Positions 54,369 to 56,384 of a stretch of 56,384 nt of DNA are shown in pieces. A model generated the notes under the pieces. It was given only the letters and a program-made list of their open reading frames with translations. It ran no database searches and was not told the DNA's origin. This DNA is from Saprospiraceae bacterium. Lineage in GTDB: Bacteria > Bacteroidota > Bacteroidia > Chitinophagales > Saprospiraceae. The stretch lies in assembly GCA_017987975.1 (NCBI GenBank), contig JAGNSQ010000007.1, positions 1 through 56,384 of the forward strand, written 5' to 3'. The translations under genes were made by a program, and so were the position numbers. Position 1 is the stretch's first letter, and each line of letters starts with the position of its first letter.

Positions 54369-54545
54369 ACCATTGGATTTGACCATCGCCAACCAGCTCA
54401 ATTAATATCTTAACTACTACAACTTATTCCTTGTGAAAAAATAAATAATAGGTAGGATAATTTTCACAAAAGAAAAATTGGAATAATGGATGGGCTGTAT
54501 TTACAAGATATATAGTAAGATAGAATATAGTGCTGGCACAGTTGA
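54369..54545. other. Intergenic between the repeat and the lipid kinase gene, no gene recognised
   Basis: AT-rich, with a decayed 26-bp unit at its left edge. No terminator-like hairpin with a T-run is evident at the 3' end of the convergent lipid kinase gene. Confidence 0.45.
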
Positions 54546-55436
54546 TTAGAAAGCGGGAATTACAGGAGCTGCAACTACTTTGATATTTTTTCGTTGAATG
54601 GTAAAATGAAGCGTTTCATTGAGCTCGAAACCTTCGCCATCCACATGAAAATAATCTTTTTTATTAGTTGAGATAGTCAATGATGAAGTTCTAAAACTTT
54701 TGACCAGGTTACTTTTATGAATGGTCTTGTTTAACATTCTGTAAGATGCCAGAAGGTATTTGTACACAGGTGCTTCTTTCAATAAAATGACATCTAAAAA
54801 TCCATCGTCAAGAGCTGCAGTAGGAGCAATAGTGAAATTATATCCATACATAGAAGCATTTGCCACAATAGCAGCCGCAAAATTGCCATGAATTGTTTCA
54901 GTATCGGTTTGAATAGTAAGAGGCAAGGTTGTGAAATTTTTAGCTTCTGAAAGTGAAGTCATAAAATAAGGCCAAAATCCTCTTTTTTTGTTGAATTTAG
55001 TAAGAAAAGCTACCCGGGCATCAAAACCAAGACCAGAAACATTGATGAAAAATTTATCATTCACTTTGCAAGTGTCAACGAGTATAATATTTTCTTTTTT
55101 CAGGATTTCGAATGCTTTGATGGCATCTCGACCAAGACCAAGATGCATCGCAAATCCATTCCCACTCCCACTGGGTAAAATACCTAAAATAGTATTACTT
55201 CCTGCCAATACAGAAGCTACTTCATTAACGGTGCCATCACCTCCAGCAGCAGCCACAATGTCAAAATTACTATTAATTGCATCAGCAGCTAAACTACAAG
55301 CGTGCCCTGCATACTGGGTAAAAGCAACTTCCAACTCAAAATGGCCTTTATTTAGAAGTTGCAGGTTGTTTTCTAAATTGGTCTTCGCGTTGGTACCGGA
55401 GAAAGGATTAGCAATTACAAGCAATTTTTTTTTCAT
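54546..55436 (-). CDS. Diacylglycerol kinase-family lipid kinase (DagK/YegS-like)
   Basis: This 296-residue protein has the lipid-kinase nucleotide loop GGDGTVNEVAS (GGDGT at 65-69), LGILPSGSGNGFAMHLG (87-100) and the N-terminal ANPFSGT. The C-terminal domain has DDGFLDVILLKEAP and HVDGEGFEL, as in DagK/YegS. It phosphorylates diacylglycerol or a related lipid at the inner face of the membrane. It is the last gene of a minus-strand set (pgpA, GtrA-like, DagK-like), with its start overlapping the GtrA stop by 4 bp. Confidence 0.95.
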   Translation of the reverse strand: MKKKLLVIANPFSGTNAKTNLENNLQLLNKGHFELEVAFTQYAGHACSLAADAINSNFDIVAAAGGDGTVNEVASVLAGSNTILGILPSGSGNGFAMHLGLGRDAIKAFEILKKENIILVDTCKVNDKFFINVSGLGFDARVAFLTKFNKKRGFWPYFMTSLSEAKNFTTLPLTIQTDTETIHGNFAAAIVANASMYGYNFTIAPTAALDDGFLDVILLKEAPVYKYLLASYRMLNKTIHKSNLVKSFRTSSLTISTNKKDYFHVDGEGFELNETLHFTIQRKNIKVVAAPVIPAF

Positions 55437-55870
55437 GATCTAAATACAAAATATCTGTTCATGAGAAAATTAAAAAAGAAGCCTACAAAACATGCCACTA
55501 CAATTCGTGACCAAACAAAGGGAATTTCAAAATGTTCAACAATAAAAAAGACTCCCGAAGTATTTAAAAAGATGGAAAAAAAGTTGGTAAAAACGAATCG
55601 CAATAGTTGATTACTCAATCTACCTGTCCTTTTATTAAACACCCAAATTCTTCCCATTAAAAAACTGGTGGCTGCTCCAAACATCCCACCTAGGGTTGTT
55701 GCCGTAACGTAATAAATACCTATCCATTCTTTTAAAACGACCGATAAAATAAAATCAACACTTGTAGCAGTAATAGAGGTGAGCAAGGCACGTAAAAAAC
55801 TTTTTTTGAACCCAATAGGCTGGTGTGTTGCCAGGTTTTTCTCTAAAATTTGAGAGTTGAGTTTAATCAT
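55433..55870 (-). CDS. GtrA-family membrane protein
   Basis: The start at ATG 55870 gives 145 residues and an ATGA overlap with the pgpA stop; an in-frame ATG at 55891 would overlap further. Four hydrophobic helices carry the GtrA-like segments FILSVVLKEWIGIYYVTATTLGGMFGAATSFLMGRIWVF and FVWSRIVVACFVGFFFNFLMNRYFVF. GtrA proteins are thought to flip polyprenyl-linked sugars or other lipid-linked intermediates, often in surface glycan synthesis. No glycosyltransferase lies next to it, and here it is embedded among phospholipid genes. Confidence 0.9.
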   Translation of the reverse strand: MIKLNSQILEKNLATHQPIGFKKSFLRALLTSITATSVDFILSVVLKEWIGIYYVTATTLGGMFGAATSFLMGRIWVFNKRTGRLSNQLLRFVFTNFFSIFLNTSGVFFIVEHFEIPFVWSRIVVACFVGFFFNFLMNRYFVFRS

Positions 55871-56334
55871 AACCAAATATTTAAACTCCATAATACAACA
55901 GATGCATAGATACCTGCAGCAACATCATCTAACATTACGGAGTGACCACCTGCATCTTGCATTTTGTCAATTTTCCGTATTCCAAAAGGTTTCCAAATAT
56001 CAAATATTCGAAATAAAATGAAGCCCAAAAGCGCATTGGTAATCGAAAACGTAATTGGGATAAATGTCACAAAAATACCACAAGCCTCATCAATAACAAC
56101 TCTTGATGGGTCTTTGCCCCATTCCTCCTTCAATCGCCTCACAGCCCAAATCCCTGCTATATAAAGCAGACAGGATAATAGGATAAGAATTACGGGTAAT
56201 AATTTGCTGTTTTGAAATGCCAAGCCCAATCCTAAATAAATGAGGGATGCCAAAAAACTACCCCAGGTACCCGGAGCAAGAGGTAGATATCCTACCCCTA
56301 AAAAAGTGGCTACTATTTTTGGAATGCGATGCAT
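55867..56334 (-). CDS. pgpA: Phosphatidylglycerophosphatase A
   Basis: This 155-residue protein has the PgpA family opening (KIVATFLGVGYLPLAPGTWGSFLASLIY) and VVIDEACGIFVTFIPI. The C-terminal FILFRIFDIWKPFGIRKIDKMQDAGGHSVMLDDVAAGIYASVVLW is strongly diagnostic. It dephosphorylates phosphatidylglycerol phosphate to phosphatidylglycerol in the inner membrane. Its stop overlaps the GtrA-like start by ATGA. It is the first gene of a three-gene lipid operon that runs leftwards. Confidence 0.95.
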   Translation of the reverse strand: MHRIPKIVATFLGVGYLPLAPGTWGSFLASLIYLGLGLAFQNSKLLPVILILLSCLLYIAGIWAVRRLKEEWGKDPSRVVIDEACGIFVTFIPITFSITNALLGFILFRIFDIWKPFGIRKIDKMQDAGGHSVMLDDVAAGIYASVVLWSLNIWL

Positions 56335-56344
56335 GAACAGTTAT

Positions 56345-56373
56345 AAAAAAAGGAGGGAAGCCCCTCCTTTTTT
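56345..56373. terminator. Bidirectional terminator at the right edge
   Basis: A stem AGGAGGG (56351-56357) with CCCTCCT (56362-56368) has a 4-nt loop. It is extended by an A-run on the left and T-run on the right, so it works on either strand. It lies upstream of pgpA, so it would stop transcription entering from the right. Confidence 0.8.
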
Positions 56374-56384
56374 ATTATTTTCCG

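Overview
The window is a chromosomal segment of a Bacteroidota bacterium. The evidence is a SusC/SusD pair, C-terminal type IX secretion (T9SS) sorting domains, LptD/LptE of the Bacteroidota type, futalosine-pathway menaquinone genes, and repeated use of the phylum's promoter signature (TTTG about 19-22 bp upstream of TAnnTTTG) with almost no Shine-Dalgarno sequences. The gene set and style (large TPR proteins, propeller/Y_Y_Y regulators, LamG proteins) fit Saprospiria/Chitinophagia-like lineages, but this placement is an inference. No insertion sequence, prophage, CRISPR array or rRNA was seen.

Layout. 0-6.7 kb: the end of an lptD gene, an unknown two-helix membrane protein, smc and acpH. 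6.7-11.4 kb (minus strand): a 1040-residue TPR protein coupled to an outer-membrane barrel protein. 11.8-13.5 kb: a coiled-coil protein and a membrane-anchored PspA/Vipp1-like protein. 13.5-20.9 kb: rplS, a Bax inhibitor-1 family protein, a TruC-like pseudouridine synthase, an NlpC/P60-like protein that has lost its catalytic cysteine, a TolB-like lipoprotein, a Spo0M-like protein, mqnE, and a CBS-domain protein. A strongly structured, terminator-ended RNA element lies between the CBS-domain gene and mqnE. 21.1-24.9 kb: miaB, a sigma-54 activator, lptE and rlmH.

24.9-38.8 kb is a polysaccharide utilisation locus: a membrane-spanning propeller/HTH regulator, a secreted six-module putative glycan-binding protein, a GH144-like lipoprotein, SusC, SusD and a second, T9SS-secreted GH144-like enzyme. 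Characterised GH144 enzymes are endo-beta-1,2-glucanases, so beta-1,2-glucan is the best guess for the substrate.

38.8-56.4 kb is mixed housekeeping: DUF58 protein, P5C dehydrogenase, a small barrel protein, tRNA-Leu(CAA), cytidine deaminase, MarC, cystathionine beta-synthase, a PRTase, a Pif1-like helicase, an HDAC-like deacetylase, a MerR regulator, a LamG protein, a UbiD-type decarboxylase, an M16-like protein without its zinc motif, a PA0069-type radical SAM protein, and a lipid operon (pgpA, GtrA-family, DagK-like). mqnE and the UbiD-type gene are probably two steps of the same menaquinone route; lptD and lptE encode the two halves of the outer-membrane LPS translocon but lie 22 kb apart.

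The best candidates for something undescribed are the structured RNA before mqnE, the TM-anchored PspA-like two-gene module, and the repeated binding-module protein that leads the PUL.
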